Of a stretch of DNA of 64,000 bases, positions 18,998-27,697 are shown in pieces. The notes under the pieces are model-generated. The model had not been told where the DNA came from and searched no databases. It saw only the letters and a list, made by a program, of their open reading frames with translations. A program made the position numbers and the translations under genes. The first letter of the stretch is position 1. Each line of letters opens with the position of its first letter. The DNA lies in the NCBI RefSeq assembly GCF_023155275.1, contig NZ_JALMUV010000025.1:47693-111692 (forward strand). Direction: 5' to 3'. The stretch comes from Streptomyces rhizoryzae. Its GTDB lineage: Bacteria; Actinomycetota; Actinomycetes; Streptomycetales; Streptomycetaceae.

Positions 18998-19292
18998 GGG
19001 GAGCAGCCTAGACGAACGCACCAAACGGCCGGCCGCCGGGCGTGCCCCGATCGCACAAAGCCGGGCCCCGGCCCGGAATCCCCCGGGCGCGACCGCCGTC
19101 CGCGCGTACCGGGGAACTCTTTCGGGTGAGCTCCGTGCGGGTCCTCTGGCGGATCCGCCACCACTTCCGGGCGGAAACCGGGCGATCTTGGGACAGCGCC
19201 CAGCCGTTCGGCGGTAGGAAGGGGGCGGTGCGCGGACCTCTTCCGTAGGCCGCGGGCGCACCGCACGTATCCGCGTACGAGGGAGCGCACGG

Positions 19293-20105
19293 GTGAGTCA
19301 GCCGGAGATGCAGCCCGAGGGGCCCCCTCGGGGCGAGGGCGGGCCCGACCGGGGCCGTGAGCGGCACCCCGACCGCCGGCCGGAGCGGAGCTGGCCGGCC
19401 CGCCGGGGCGCCGGGCCGCTGCGGGCCCGCGGCGACCTCCTGGGGCGGGCGTTCCCGCACGGCGACTGGGGCGAGCCGGGCGGCCGGCTGGACGCGCTCT
19501 ACCTGTGGAGCGAGGAGGGCGCGCTGCGCACCGCCGACTGGTACCTGCGCGACCGGCTGGCCAAGCGGCGGGGGGCGCGGGCGCTGCGGCTGGGCGCGGC
19601 GGCCGGGGTGACCGCGGGCGGGGCGCTGCCGCTGCTCGACCTCGCCGGGGTCTGGGCGCACGGGGCGCCGTGGGGGGCGCTGACGCTGCTGCTGGCGGCG
19701 GTGTGCGTGGGCTGCGACCGGTACTTCGGGATGACCGCGGGCTGGATGCGGGACCTGGCGACCGCGCAGGCGATCCACCGGCGGGTGGAGGCGCTCCAGT
19801 TCGACTGGGCGGCGGAGAGCGTGCGGGAGGTGCTGGGGCCGGCGGAGGGCACCGCGGGCGAGGCGGCGGAGCGCTGCCTCGCCCTGCTGCGGCGGTTCAA
19901 CGAGGACATCGGGGAGCTGGTGCGGGCGGAGACGGCGGACTGGATGGTGGAGTTCCGGTCCGCGCCGGTGCCGCGGGCCACCCACGCGGTGCTGCCGTGG
20001 ACGACGCCACGGCAGGAGGGCGGCGGGCACCCCGGGCGGTACCCGCTGCCGCCCGGGACGCGGCCGAACATGCCGCGGCAGCGGCCGCCGGAGGCCCCGC
20101 GCTGA
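19293..20105 (+). CDS. SLATT-domain two-helix membrane protein
   Basis: This 270-residue protein has a charged, disordered N-terminus (residues 1-45), then the segment LYLWSEEGALRTADWYLRDR, two membrane helices (about 98-119 and 126-142) and a long helical cytoplasmic part (WMRDLATAQAIHRRVEALQF and LLRRFNEDIGELVRAE). That order is the SLATT (DUF4231-like) pattern. SLATT domains occur in putative nucleotide-second-messenger effectors, but stand-alone copies like this are also frequent core genes of streptomycetes and have no demonstrated role. The start is GTG after a GGGAG ribosome site. It converges on the next gene. Confidence 0.75.
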   Translation: MSQPEMQPEGPPRGEGGPDRGRERHPDRRPERSWPARRGAGPLRARGDLLGRAFPHGDWGEPGGRLDALYLWSEEGALRTADWYLRDRLAKRRGARALRLGAAAGVTAGGALPLLDLAGVWAHGAPWGALTLLLAAVCVGCDRYFGMTAGWMRDLATAQAIHRRVEALQFDWAAESVREVLGPAEGTAGEAAERCLALLRRFNEDIGELVRAETADWMVEFRSAPVPRATHAVLPWTTPRQEGGGHPGRYPLPPGTRPNMPRQRPPEAPR

Positions 20106-20169
20106 ACGCCGCCGCGCCCGGCCGGGCCGGACGGCGCACCGGGGCGGGTCCCGGGCGGCCCGGTCCGCC

Positions 20170-20820
20170 TCAGCTGAAGACGATCATGGAGCCCTGGCCC
20201 AGGCTCCGGGTGGCGGCCGCGTGCAGCCCCAGCCAGACGTGCCGCTCCCGGGCGAACGGGCCGTCGTCCAGGGGGGCCGCGGCGGCCCGTTCCTCCAGGG
20301 TGGTGGGGCCGGCCGGCGGTGCGGGGGCGGCCGGCGGGTTGGCCGGGTCGATGCCCAGGGCCGGGGCGACCAGTTCGAGGTCCCGCAGCAGCCCGTGCGA
20401 GGAGCCCAGCGGGCCGCCGCCGGCCAGGAGTTCGTCGGTGGCGAGCGGGTGCGGGAAGTCGACCGGGACGTACGCGCCCGCGTGGTCGTAGTGCCAGACC
20501 AGGTGGGACTGCTGGGCGGTGGACTCGAACATCTCCAGCAACTGCTCGTAGTCGCCGCCCAGTTCGTCGACCGGGGTCACCTCCAGGCCGCACAGCCGCA
20601 GCAGGTAGGCGCGGCGCAGGAAGTGCAGCGCGTCGTAGTCGAAGCCGGCGACCGGCGCCACGTCGCCGGACAGGCCCGGCATGTAGGAGAAGACCGGGAT
20701 CTCCGGCAGGCCCGCACCGGCCAGGGCCTCGTTGTAGGCGGCGATCTCTTCGGAGAAGGGGTTGTCGGGGCTGTGGCACAGCACATCGACGAGGGGTACC
20801 AGCCACAGGTCACATGCCAC
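20170..20820 (-). CDS. Conserved actinobacterial protein of unknown function
   Basis: About 216 residues. I do not recognise a characterised family. The start ACDLWLVPLVDVLCHSPDN is strongly structured, then a segment GFDYDALHFLRRAYLL and HLVWHYDHAGAYVPVDFP, which look like a globular, mixed alpha-beta protein; no signal peptide or membrane helix is obvious. There is a Pro/Ala linker (PANPPAAPAPPAGP) before the C-terminal LEERAAAAPLDDGPFARERHVW. The GTG at 20820 is chosen because earlier in-frame residues look non-coding. Lies between the SLATT gene (convergent) and a GntR gene (same strand). Confidence 0.7.
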   Translation of the reverse strand: MACDLWLVPLVDVLCHSPDNPFSEEIAAYNEALAGAGLPEIPVFSYMPGLSGDVAPVAGFDYDALHFLRRAYLLRLCGLEVTPVDELGGDYEQLLEMFESTAQQSHLVWHYDHAGAYVPVDFPHPLATDELLAGGGPLGSSHGLLRDLELVAPALGIDPANPPAAPAPPAGPTTLEERAAAAPLDDGPFARERHVWLGLHAAATRSLGQGSMIVFS

Positions 20821-20916
20821 GGGTGAGGGCTCGCTTCCGGTCGGGGACGAAGGGCACCGGCGCACGTACAGCCACGGGTACGGCCCATTACGGCCGATGG
20901 TCGGGACAGCGTAGTG

Positions 20917-21594
20917 CTAGCGGGCCGTTCCGACGAGAGCCAGGGAGTGCTCGGTGTAGTCGGCGATCAGCCGCTGGGCGTCCGGCAGGTCGTGCCGCAG
21001 CAGGGCGTCGGCCAGTGCGCCGTGGCCGTGCCAGAGGCGCTCGCGCAGGTGCGGGGCGCCGCGCAGCAGCGGTACCGCGTACATCCAGGTCTGGACGCGC
21101 AGCCGGTCCAGGAAGTCGCTGATGTAGGGGTTGCGCACGATGCCGCTCAGCTCGCGCCAGAACCGCAGGTCGTAGCCGATCAGCACGTCGAGGTCGCCGG
21201 CCCGGGCGGCGCGTTCGGCCTCCTCGGCGCGGCGGCGGACGGAGATCAGCACCTCGGCGGGGGTGGCCAGCAGGGCCCGTTCGGCGTCGCTGCGGAAGAT
21301 GCCCTCGATGACCAGGGTGCGGGCCTCGACCATGGCGCGGAAGTCGTCGGCGGTGAAGGCGTGGACCTTGAAGCCGCGGTGCTGCTCGACGTCGAGCAGA
21401 CCCTGGGCGCACAGGTCGAGCAGCGCCTCGCGCACCGGCGTCGCGGAGACGCCGTACTGGTCGGCGATCTCCTTGACGGTGAAGGGGTGGCCGGACGGCA
21501 GCCGGCCGGCCAGGATCTCGTCGCGCAGGGCGTCGGCGATCTGCTCGCGCAGGGTGCTGCGCCGTATGACGGAGCTGTCCGGGCCGGGGGCCAT
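20917..21594 (-). CDS. GntR-family regulator with FCD effector domain
   Basis: The 225-residue FadR-subfamily repressor has the winged helix (LREQIADALRDEILAGRLPSG, then DQYGVSATPVREALLDLCAQG, residues 14-65) and an all-helical FCD domain whose metal-binding His/Asp residues can be seen in DLRFWRELSG and ERLWHGHGALADAL. FCD regulators usually sense organic acids or amino-acid breakdown products. It is the gene after the class III aminotransferase on the same strand but separated by two hairpins, so it may be expressed independently while controlling it. Confidence 0.9.
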   Translation of the reverse strand: MAPGPDSSVIRRSTLREQIADALRDEILAGRLPSGHPFTVKEIADQYGVSATPVREALLDLCAQGLLDVEQHRGFKVHAFTADDFRAMVEARTLVIEGIFRSDAERALLATPAEVLISVRRRAEEAERAARAGDLDVLIGYDLRFWRELSGIVRNPYISDFLDRLRVQTWMYAVPLLRGAPHLRERLWHGHGALADALLRHDLPDAQRLIADYTEHSLALVGTAR

Positions 21595-21650
21595 CCGGTG
21601 CGTCTCCTTCCGCGTCCATGACCGCGGGGTGAGCGGCTCCGGGACAGCCT

Positions 21651-21714
21651 AGGGGGTGTCCGCGACGTCGCGTCGTTCGCCCGGAGGGCGGCCGGGACCT
21701 TGCGGACACCCCCT
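21651..21714. repeat. 13-bp inverted repeat with 38-base loop
   Basis: AGGGGGTGTCCGC (21651-21663) and its exact complement (21702-21714) flank 38 bases. It follows the aminotransferase gene and lies just upstream of the GntR start. It may be a second-line terminator or the ends of a very small mobile-element remnant; no target duplication was visible. Confidence 0.5.
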
Positions 21715-21720
21715 GGGCGA

Positions 21721-21760
21721 GGCGGCCGCCGCGGATTCCCGGGAATCCGCGGCGGCCGCC
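21721..21760. terminator. Perfect 40-bp palindrome downstream of the aminotransferase gene
   Basis: Twenty bases starting GGCGGCCGCCGCGGATTCCC are followed directly by their exact reverse complement. Folded, this is an 18-bp hairpin with a minimal loop, 45 bases past the aminotransferase stop, so a factor-independent terminator is the simplest reading. An uninterrupted palindrome of this length is rare. Confidence 0.65.
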
Positions 21761-21804
21761 CCCGTTTCCCGTGGAACCACGCGGCGGGCGCGGGGCCGGG
21801 CGGC

Positions 21805-23160
21805 TCAGACGGTGTGCGCGTCCGCGGCCGCCAGGGCCTCGTCCAGGGCGGCCAGGCCCTCCTTGGCCTCGGCCTCGGTGACCGTGCAGGGCGGGACGAC
21901 GTGGGTGCGGTTCATGTTCACGAACGGCCACAGGCCGCCGCGCTTGCAGGCCGCGGCGAACTCGGCCATGGGGGCGTTGTCGGCACCCGCGGCGTTGTAG
22001 GGCACCAGCGGCTCGCGGGTCTCCTTGCTGCGGACCAGGTCCAGCGCCCAGAAGACGCCCAGGCCGCGGACCTCGCCGACCGAGGGGTGCCGCTCGGCGA
22101 TCTCGCGCAGCCCCGGGCCGATGACCTTCTCGCCGATCTCCGCGGCGTTCTCCACGATGCGCTCCTCGGCCATCGCGTTGAGCGTCGCGACGGCGGAGGC
22201 GCAGGCCAGCGGGTGGCCGGAGTAGGTCAGGCCGCCCGGGTAGGGCCGCTGGTCGAAGGTGGCGGCGATCTCCGCGCTGATCGCCACGCCGCCGAGCGGG
22301 ACGTAGCCGGAGTTGACGCCCTTGGCGAAGGTCAGCAGGTCGGGGGTGACGCCGAAGTGGTCGGCGGCGAACCAGCGGCCGGTGCGGCCGAAGCCCGCCA
22401 TCACCTCGTCCAGGATGAAGACGATGCCGTAGCGGTCGCACAGCGCGCGGACGCCGGCGAGGTAGCCGGGCGGCGGGACCATGATGCCGGCGGTGCCGGG
22501 GACGGTCTCCAGGATGATCGCGGCGACCGTCCCGGGGCCCTCGAAGGCGAGGGTCTGCTCCAGGTGGGCCAGGGCGCGCTCGCACTCCTGGGCCTCGTTC
22601 TCGGCGTGGAACGGCGAGCGGTACAGGAACGGGCCCCAGAAGTGGACGACGCCGGCGGCGCCGGTGTCGGAGGGCCAGCGGCGCGGGTCGCCGGTGAGGT
22701 TGATCGCGGCGGCGGTGGCGCCGTGGTACGAGCGGTAGGTGGAGAGGACCTTGTGGCGGCCGGTGTGCAGCCGGGCCATCCGGACGGCGTTCTCCACCGC
22801 CTCGGCGCCGCCATTGGTGAAGAAGATCTTGTCGAGGTCGCCGGGGGTGCGCTCGGCGATCAGCCGGGCGGCCTCGGAGCGGACGTCGACCGCGAAGCCC
22901 GGGGCGAGCGTGCAGAGCTTGCCGGCCTGCTCCTGGACGGCCGCGACGACCTTGGGGTGCTGGTGGCCGATGTTGGTGTTGACCAGCTGGGAGGCGAAGT
23001 CGAGGTAGCGGTTGCCGTCGTAGTCCCAGAAGTACGAGCCCTCGGCCCCGGCCACCGGCAGCGGGTCGATCAGGCCCTGGGCGGACCAGGAGTGGAAGAC
23101 GTGCGCACGGTCAGCGGCCTTCACGGCGGCGCCGGCGGCGGGGTCGGGGTGCGTGGTCAC
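21805..23160 (-). CDS. Class III PLP-dependent aminotransferase
   Basis: A 451-residue omega-aminotransferase family enzyme. The N-terminus AHVFHSWSAQG is followed by the cofactor-site segment FFTNGGAEAVENAVRMAR, the YRSYHGATAAAINLTGD loop, the Asp of FILDEVMAGFGRTG that binds the pyridine nitrogen, and the Schiff-base lysine in FAKGVNSGYVPLGGV (near residue 290). Sequence type suggests use of a non-alpha amino group such as beta-alanine, taurine or a diamine with pyruvate, but the substrate cannot be fixed from sequence. GTG 23160 is preceded by a GAGGT ribosome site. The downstream GntR gene is a plausible specific regulator. Confidence 0.88.
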   Translation of the reverse strand: MTTHPDPAAGAAVKAADRAHVFHSWSAQGLIDPLPVAGAEGSYFWDYDGNRYLDFASQLVNTNIGHQHPKVVAAVQEQAGKLCTLAPGFAVDVRSEAARLIAERTPGDLDKIFFTNGGAEAVENAVRMARLHTGRHKVLSTYRSYHGATAAAINLTGDPRRWPSDTGAAGVVHFWGPFLYRSPFHAENEAQECERALAHLEQTLAFEGPGTVAAIILETVPGTAGIMVPPPGYLAGVRALCDRYGIVFILDEVMAGFGRTGRWFAADHFGVTPDLLTFAKGVNSGYVPLGGVAISAEIAATFDQRPYPGGLTYSGHPLACASAVATLNAMAEERIVENAAEIGEKVIGPGLREIAERHPSVGEVRGLGVFWALDLVRSKETREPLVPYNAAGADNAPMAEFAAACKRGGLWPFVNMNRTHVVPPCTVTEAEAKEGLAALDEALAAADAHTV

Positions 23161-23400
23161 GGTCAGTACCTCGGATCGGGTCGCTCGGTTCCGCCGCCGG
23201 ACAGGGCGGCGGACGGCTCCCAGCCTAAGGATGACGGTCCGTCGGCGGGTACCGACACTGTGTATGGCGCTCACCACGGGCGCGGACAGTATGTCTACGG
23301 TCCTGGAGGAAACTCCAGGGATGCCCGGGGGTGAGGGGTACGGCCCCCGGGCTCCGTCAGGATCCGCGGCGCGCGGGGCGCGGGGCGCCCGGCACCGCGG

Positions 23401-24201
23401 TCAGGCCGCCGCGGCGGTGGGGAAGGCGGTGCGCACCGCCCCGCGCGGGTGGTTGGCGTAGAGGTGCGGGCGCAGCGCCGACAGCCCGCCGCAGTACTTG
23501 GTGAAGTCGGCCGCGTGGAGGCCGTGGCTGGCCAGCAGGCGGTCGGCCTCGGTCAGCCGGCCGCAGGTCTTGGTCTCGACGAGCACCAGCCCGCCGTCGG
23601 CGCGCACCGTGCGGCCGGTCTCCAGATCGCGGCAGACCAGCCCGATGTCGCAGGTCACCCGCTGGCCGTCGGCGACGAAGGTGGCGCGGGTGTACTCGGT
23701 CTCCAGGGCCCGGCCGAGGTCGGCGGGGGCCTGGATGCCGTAGCTGCGGTCGAGGACGGCGTCGAGGAAGTCGCGCGGCGCCTCGCCGAGGGCCGGGTCG
23801 CCGGGCATCAGCGGCTGCCGGTGCTTGACCGTGCGGCCGTGCTGCCCCTTGAGCTTGACCTCCAGCTGGCGCTCGCCGGTGTCCGCGTAGAGCCGCTCGC
23901 GGACCCGGAAGCGGAGCCGGCCGTGCTGCCGGTGGTCGTGGAAGGAACGCAGGTCGGGGGTGTCGTAGTGGACGGAGCGGTAGCGGAACCAGCGGCGGCC
24001 GTTGATGCACAGCGCGGCGAACGGGCCGCCGGGGCGGCGGCGGTCGGTGAGCTCGGCGGCGAAGGCGGTGAAGACCTCGGCCGGGACGAGGTAGGTGGAG
24101 CTGTAGCGGGCGAGGAGCTCGGCGCGGGCCTGCACCTCGGACAGCGGGACGGGGCGGGCGGCCATGGCGGCGCGCGCGAGGGCTCGTACGGCGGGTGTCA
24201 C
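23401..24201 (-). CDS. VTC-domain (polyphosphate-polymerase-like) protein
   Basis: The 266-residue cytoplasmic protein is built around a CYTH/VTC tunnel domain. After YSSTYLVPAEVFTAFAAEL come RYRSVHYDTPDLRSF, the basic strand pair LRFRVRERLY and RQLEVKLKG and the acidic-basic LVETKT strand, the order seen in VTC4-like polyphosphate polymerases and CYTH triphosphate-tunnel enzymes. Bacterial VTC proteins are usually next to a CotH kinase or a DUF4956 membrane protein; none is here. The GTG at 24201 has an AAGGAG site five bases upstream. Product and activity (polyphosphate synthesis or a degenerate tunnel) are open. Confidence 0.82.
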   Translation of the reverse strand: MTPAVRALARAAMAARPVPLSEVQARAELLARYSSTYLVPAEVFTAFAAELTDRRRPGGPFAALCINGRRWFRYRSVHYDTPDLRSFHDHRQHGRLRFRVRERLYADTGERQLEVKLKGQHGRTVKHRQPLMPGDPALGEAPRDFLDAVLDRSYGIQAPADLGRALETEYTRATFVADGQRVTCDIGLVCRDLETGRTVRADGGLVLVETKTCGRLTEADRLLASHGLHAADFTKYCGGLSALRPHLYANHPRGAVRTAFPTAAAA

Positions 24202-24560
24202 ACGGTCTCCTTGCGGAAAGGGGGACGGGGGATCGTGCGGGTCCTGTCGTCGCTCGTGCGGTTTTTCTCCTTTCTTTACGATCCATAACCGCGGAAAGTT
24301 CCAGCACGCGGAATCAGCCATCCACCCCGTCACTTTCCGGCCTCCGGCGGGGGGTTGACGGCCCCTCACCTCACCTGCCCGTCCGCCCGCCGGGGGCGCG
24401 GCCGCCCGCCGGGAGCCGCGGCGCACCGGCCCGCCGTACGCGCCCGAGGCTTGGCCGAATACCACCCGCCGCGGCCGCCCGGACCGCCTCGGTATCCTCA
24501 CCGCGGACAAGCGGCCGCTCCCTGGGGCGGGGCCGAAGCCGGGCAAGGGGGCGGCGGGAC
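24202..24560. promoter_or_regulatory. Divergent promoter region between VTC gene and Ser/Thr kinase gene
   Basis: About 360 bases. The part nearest the VTC gene contains an AT-rich island (24260-24310) including TTATGGAT and GGAACTT on the minus strand, spaced like an extracytoplasmic-function sigma promoter, but the match is not strong enough to name a sigma factor. The half nearest the kinase gene is GC-rich with nothing recognisable. Confidence 0.4.
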
Positions 24561-26141
24561 ATGACACAGCCTGGACGGACGGGGCGGCAGGGGCCGGCGG
24601 GGCGGGCCGGCGCGCTGCGCCCGCTCGATGCCCACGACCCCCGGCGGATCGGCGACTACCGCCTGCTGGGGCGGCTCGGCGAGGGCGGTATGGGGCGGGT
24701 CTTCCTCGCCCGTTCGGACCGCGGCCGGACCGTCGCCGTCAAACTGGTGCGCACGGAACTGGCCGACCAGGAGGAGTTCCGGGCCCGCTTCCGCCGCGAG
24801 GTGCGGGCCGCCCGCACGGTCGGCGGCGAGTGGACCGCCCCGGTCCTGGACGCCGACACCGAGGCCGCCACCCCGTGGGTGGCCACCGGCTACATCGCCG
24901 GGCCCTCCCTCCAGCAGGTCGTCGGCGGCGGCGGCCCGCTGCCGGAGCGCACGGTGCGGATCCTGGCCGCCGGGCTGGCCCGCGCGCTGCGCTGCGTGCA
25001 CGCCGCCGGCATCGTCCACCGCGACCTCAAGCCCTCCAACGTCCTGCTGACCCTGGACGGCCCGCGGGTCATCGACTTCGGCATCGCACGCGCCCTGGAG
25101 GGGATGGCCGGCGGCGGCGTGACGCATACCGGGACGGCGGTCGGCTCCCCCGGTTTCATGGCGCCCGAGCAGGTCCGCGGCGAGCCGATCACCCCGGCCT
25201 GCGACGTGTTCTGCCTGGGGTCGGTGCTGGTGTACGCGGCGACCGGCCGGCAGCCGTTCGGCTCCGCGACGACCCTGCCGCACGCGATGATGTACCGCAT
25301 CGCCGAGGAGCAGCCGGACCTGACCGGGCTCCCCGAGGGGCTGACCGGTCTGGTGGCCGCCTGTCTGGCGAAGGACCCGGCCCACCGCCCCGCGCCGGAG
25401 GACGTGGTGGCACTGGCGGAGCGGGGGCTGCCCGCCGGGGCGGCCGAGGACGAACCGTGGCTCCCGGGGGCGCTGGTGGCCCGCCTGGGGCGGCACGCCG
25501 TGGAGCTGCTGGAGGCGGAGGACCCGCACGACGGCGGCGCGGCGCCGGCCGCGCCCACCGCCGTCCCGTACCCGGGCGCCGCTGCCGCCGCGGTCCCGGC
25601 CGACGCGTCGTCCGCCACCGCGGCACCCGCCGCGGCGGCCCCGGCACCGGCCCCCGCGCGCCGCCGCCGCACCGCCCGGACGCTGCTGGCCGGCGCCGCG
25701 CTGGCGCTGGCCGGGGCGGGCGCGGTCACCGCGTACGTGCTGCTCCCCGGCGGGCCCGGCAACGCCTCCGCCACCGACCGGCCCACCGCCCCGGCCCGGC
25801 CCGCCGGGGACGGCATCCCGGCCGGCTACCTGGGCGTCTGGTCGACCACGGTGGGCGACTCGGCGGCGGACGTCCGCCGCTTCACCCTCGTCCAGGGGAA
25901 GCCCGGGCAGACCGTGCTCCGGATGCAGGCCACCGGCCCCACCTACGACTGCCGGTTCACCGCCACCCTGGAGAGCGCCGGGCCGCCCGTCCGCCTCGGC
26001 CCGTCCACCGTGGTGTCCGGACCGCCCGACACCTGCCGCCCCGGTTCCCCGAGCACCCTGGAGCTGGTGGCGGGCGGGCTGCGGCGCACCTTCGACGACG
26101 CGGGCGGCAAGGCACCGCTGCTGTACACCCGGGCGAAGTGA
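24561..26141 (+). CDS. Transmembrane serine/threonine protein kinase (PASTA-less)
   Basis: A 526-residue Hanks-type kinase. The kinase domain (about residues 30-295) has the P-loop GRLGEGGMGRVFLA, Lys61 in VAVKLV, the catalytic loop IVHRDLKPSN with Asp155, DFG at 172-174 and SPGFMAPEQ. A Pro/Ala-rich linker leads to one membrane helix (about 374-396) and a ~120-residue extracellular domain (LGVWSTTVGDSAADV onward) with two Cys that may pair. No PASTA repeats, so it probably senses something other than muropeptides. It is followed by a long G/C hairpin; no phosphatase gene lies nearby. Confidence 0.9.
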   Translation: MTQPGRTGRQGPAGRAGALRPLDAHDPRRIGDYRLLGRLGEGGMGRVFLARSDRGRTVAVKLVRTELADQEEFRARFRREVRAARTVGGEWTAPVLDADTEAATPWVATGYIAGPSLQQVVGGGGPLPERTVRILAAGLARALRCVHAAGIVHRDLKPSNVLLTLDGPRVIDFGIARALEGMAGGGVTHTGTAVGSPGFMAPEQVRGEPITPACDVFCLGSVLVYAATGRQPFGSATTLPHAMMYRIAEEQPDLTGLPEGLTGLVAACLAKDPAHRPAPEDVVALAERGLPAGAAEDEPWLPGALVARLGRHAVELLEAEDPHDGGAAPAAPTAVPYPGAAAAAVPADASSATAAPAAAAPAPAPARRRRTARTLLAGAALALAGAGAVTAYVLLPGGPGNASATDRPTAPARPAGDGIPAGYLGVWSTTVGDSAADVRRFTLVQGKPGQTVLRMQATGPTYDCRFTATLESAGPPVRLGPSTVVSGPPDTCRPGSPSTLELVAGGLRRTFDDAGGKAPLLYTRAK

Positions 26142-26158
26142 CCCGCCCCCACGGGAAC

Positions 26159-26198
26159 GGGGTGGGGGGGGGGGGGGGCGGGCCCCCCCCCCCACCCC
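26159..26198. terminator. Bidirectional G/C-tract hairpin terminator
   Basis: A run of 15 G (26164-26178) preceded by GGGGT can pair with 11 C followed by ACCCC, giving a stem of 16 GC-rich pairs between two convergent genes, the kinase and purA. The exact run length is likely to be variable or mis-sequenced. Confidence 0.7.
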
Positions 26199-26233
26199 GG
26201 ACGGCTCGCCGGCCCGGTGGCCGGCCGCTCCCC

Positions 26234-27520
26234 TTACGACAGGAACGAGTTGATCTCGATCGTCTCGTCGCGGCCGGGGCCGACGCCGATCGCCGAGATC
26301 GGGGCGCCGGACATCTCCTCCAGCGCCTTGACGTACGCCTGGGCGTTCTTCGGCAGGTCGGAGAAGGTCTTGGCCTGCGTGATGTCCTCGGACCAGCCCG
26401 GCAGCATCTCGTAGACCGGCTTCGCGTGGTGGAAGTCGGTCTGGCTGTAGGGCAGCTCCTCGACGCGCTTGCCGTCGATCTCGTAGGCCACGCAGACCGG
26501 GATCTGCTCCCAGCCGGTGAGCACGTCGAGCTTGGTGAGGAAGAAGTCGGTCAGGCCGTTGACGCGGGTGGCGTAGCGGGCGATCACCGCGTCGAACCAG
26601 CCGCAGCGGCGGTCCCGGCCGGTGGTCACGCCGCGCTCGCCGCCGATCCGCCGCAGCGCCTCGCCGTCCTCGTCGAACAGCTCGGTCGGGAACGGGCCGG
26701 CGCCCACGCGGGTGGTGTACGCCTTGAGGATGCCGATGACCCGGCTGATCTTCGTGGGGCCGACGCCGGCGCCGGTGCAGGCACCGCCGGCGGTCGGGTT
26801 CGAGGAGGTGACGAAGGGGTACGTGCCGTGGTCGATGTCGAGCAGGGTGCCCTGCCCGCCCTCGAAGAGCACGACCTTCTCCGCGTCCAGCGCGTCGTTG
26901 AGGATCAGGGTGGTGTCGGCGACGTAGCCCTTGATCTTGTCGGCGTAGCCCAGCAGCTCCTCGACGACCTGCCCGGCCTCGATGGCGCGGCGGTTGTAGA
27001 GCTTGGTCAGCAGCTGGTTCTTGACGTCGAGGGCCGCCTCCACCTTCTGGATCAGGATCGACTCGTCGTAGAGGTCCTGGACCCGGATGCCGGTGCGGTT
27101 GATCTTGTCGGCGTAGGTCGGGCCGATGCCGCGGCCGGTGGTGCCGATCTTCCGCTTGCCGAGGAAGCGTTCCGTCACCTTGTCGACGGTGATGTTGTAC
27201 GGCGTGATCAGATGCGCGTTACCGCTGATCAGCAGCTTGGACGTGTCGACGCCGCGCTCGTTGAGTCCGCTCAGCTCGGAGAGCAGGACCGCCGGGTCCA
27301 CGACGACACCGTTGCCGATGACCGGGGTGCACCCCGGCGAGAGGATTCCGGAAGGGAGGAGGTGGAGTGCGTACTTCTGGTCGCCGACGACGACCGTGTG
27401 GCCGGCGTTGTTGCCGCCCTGGTAGCGCACCACGTAGTCCACGGACCCACCGAGCAGATCGGTGGCCTTTCCCTTGCCTTCATCACCCCACTGAGCACCG
27501 AGCAGCACAAGTGCGGGCAC
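26234..27520 (-). CDS. purA: Adenylosuccinate synthetase
   Basis: PurA converts IMP and aspartate to adenylosuccinate with GTP, the branch to AMP. The 428-residue protein starts VPALVLLGAQWGDEGKGKATD, with the GDEGKGK phosphate loop, then GGNNAGHTVV, the GTTGRGIGPTY signature (near residue 130), DHGTYPFVTSSNPTAGG and a C-terminal GTP-site TKLDVL. The GTG at 27520 matches the family start and sits about 9 bases after GGAAGGGG; the long open frame upstream is non-coding. It is divergent from the diacylglycerol-kinase-like gene. Confidence 0.97.
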   Translation of the reverse strand: MPALVLLGAQWGDEGKGKATDLLGGSVDYVVRYQGGNNAGHTVVVGDQKYALHLLPSGILSPGCTPVIGNGVVVDPAVLLSELSGLNERGVDTSKLLISGNAHLITPYNITVDKVTERFLGKRKIGTTGRGIGPTYADKINRTGIRVQDLYDESILIQKVEAALDVKNQLLTKLYNRRAIEAGQVVEELLGYADKIKGYVADTTLILNDALDAEKVVLFEGGQGTLLDIDHGTYPFVTSSNPTAGGACTGAGVGPTKISRVIGILKAYTTRVGAGPFPTELFDEDGEALRRIGGERGVTTGRDRRCGWFDAVIARYATRVNGLTDFFLTKLDVLTGWEQIPVCVAYEIDGKRVEELPYSQTDFHHAKPVYEMLPGWSEDITQAKTFSDLPKNAQAYVKALEEMSGAPISAIGVGPGRDETIEINSFLS

Positions 27521-27635
27521 AGGCGTACACCCCTTCCGGGCGGGGCATGTCCAACGTGCGTGGACGGCGTCGCGTCGCGTGTCGCACACGGACGTCGCCG
27601 CCGGAGCCGTCGGACCGGTGCCCCGGAATAGACGA

Positions 27636-27663
27636 AGCCCCTGGCGCAATAGCGCAAGGGGCT
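27636..27663. promoter_or_regulatory. Hairpin in the purA / DGK-like divergent leader
   Basis: AGCCCCT (27636-27642) pairs with AGGGGCT (27657-27663) and, inside, GCGC with GCGC around the loop AATA, with one mismatch between the two stems. It lies between two divergent genes, so it does not end a gene; it may form in the purA or the DGK-like mRNA leader. Confidence 0.4.
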
Positions 27664-27697
27664 CTTGCACCGAGATGCTACCTGAGGAAGGACCGAG

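Noticed and set aside
21764..21777. Third parS site
   Set aside because: GTTTCCCGTGGAAC has two mismatches and overlaps the 3' flank of a gene; listed only as a weak candidate inside the parS finding.
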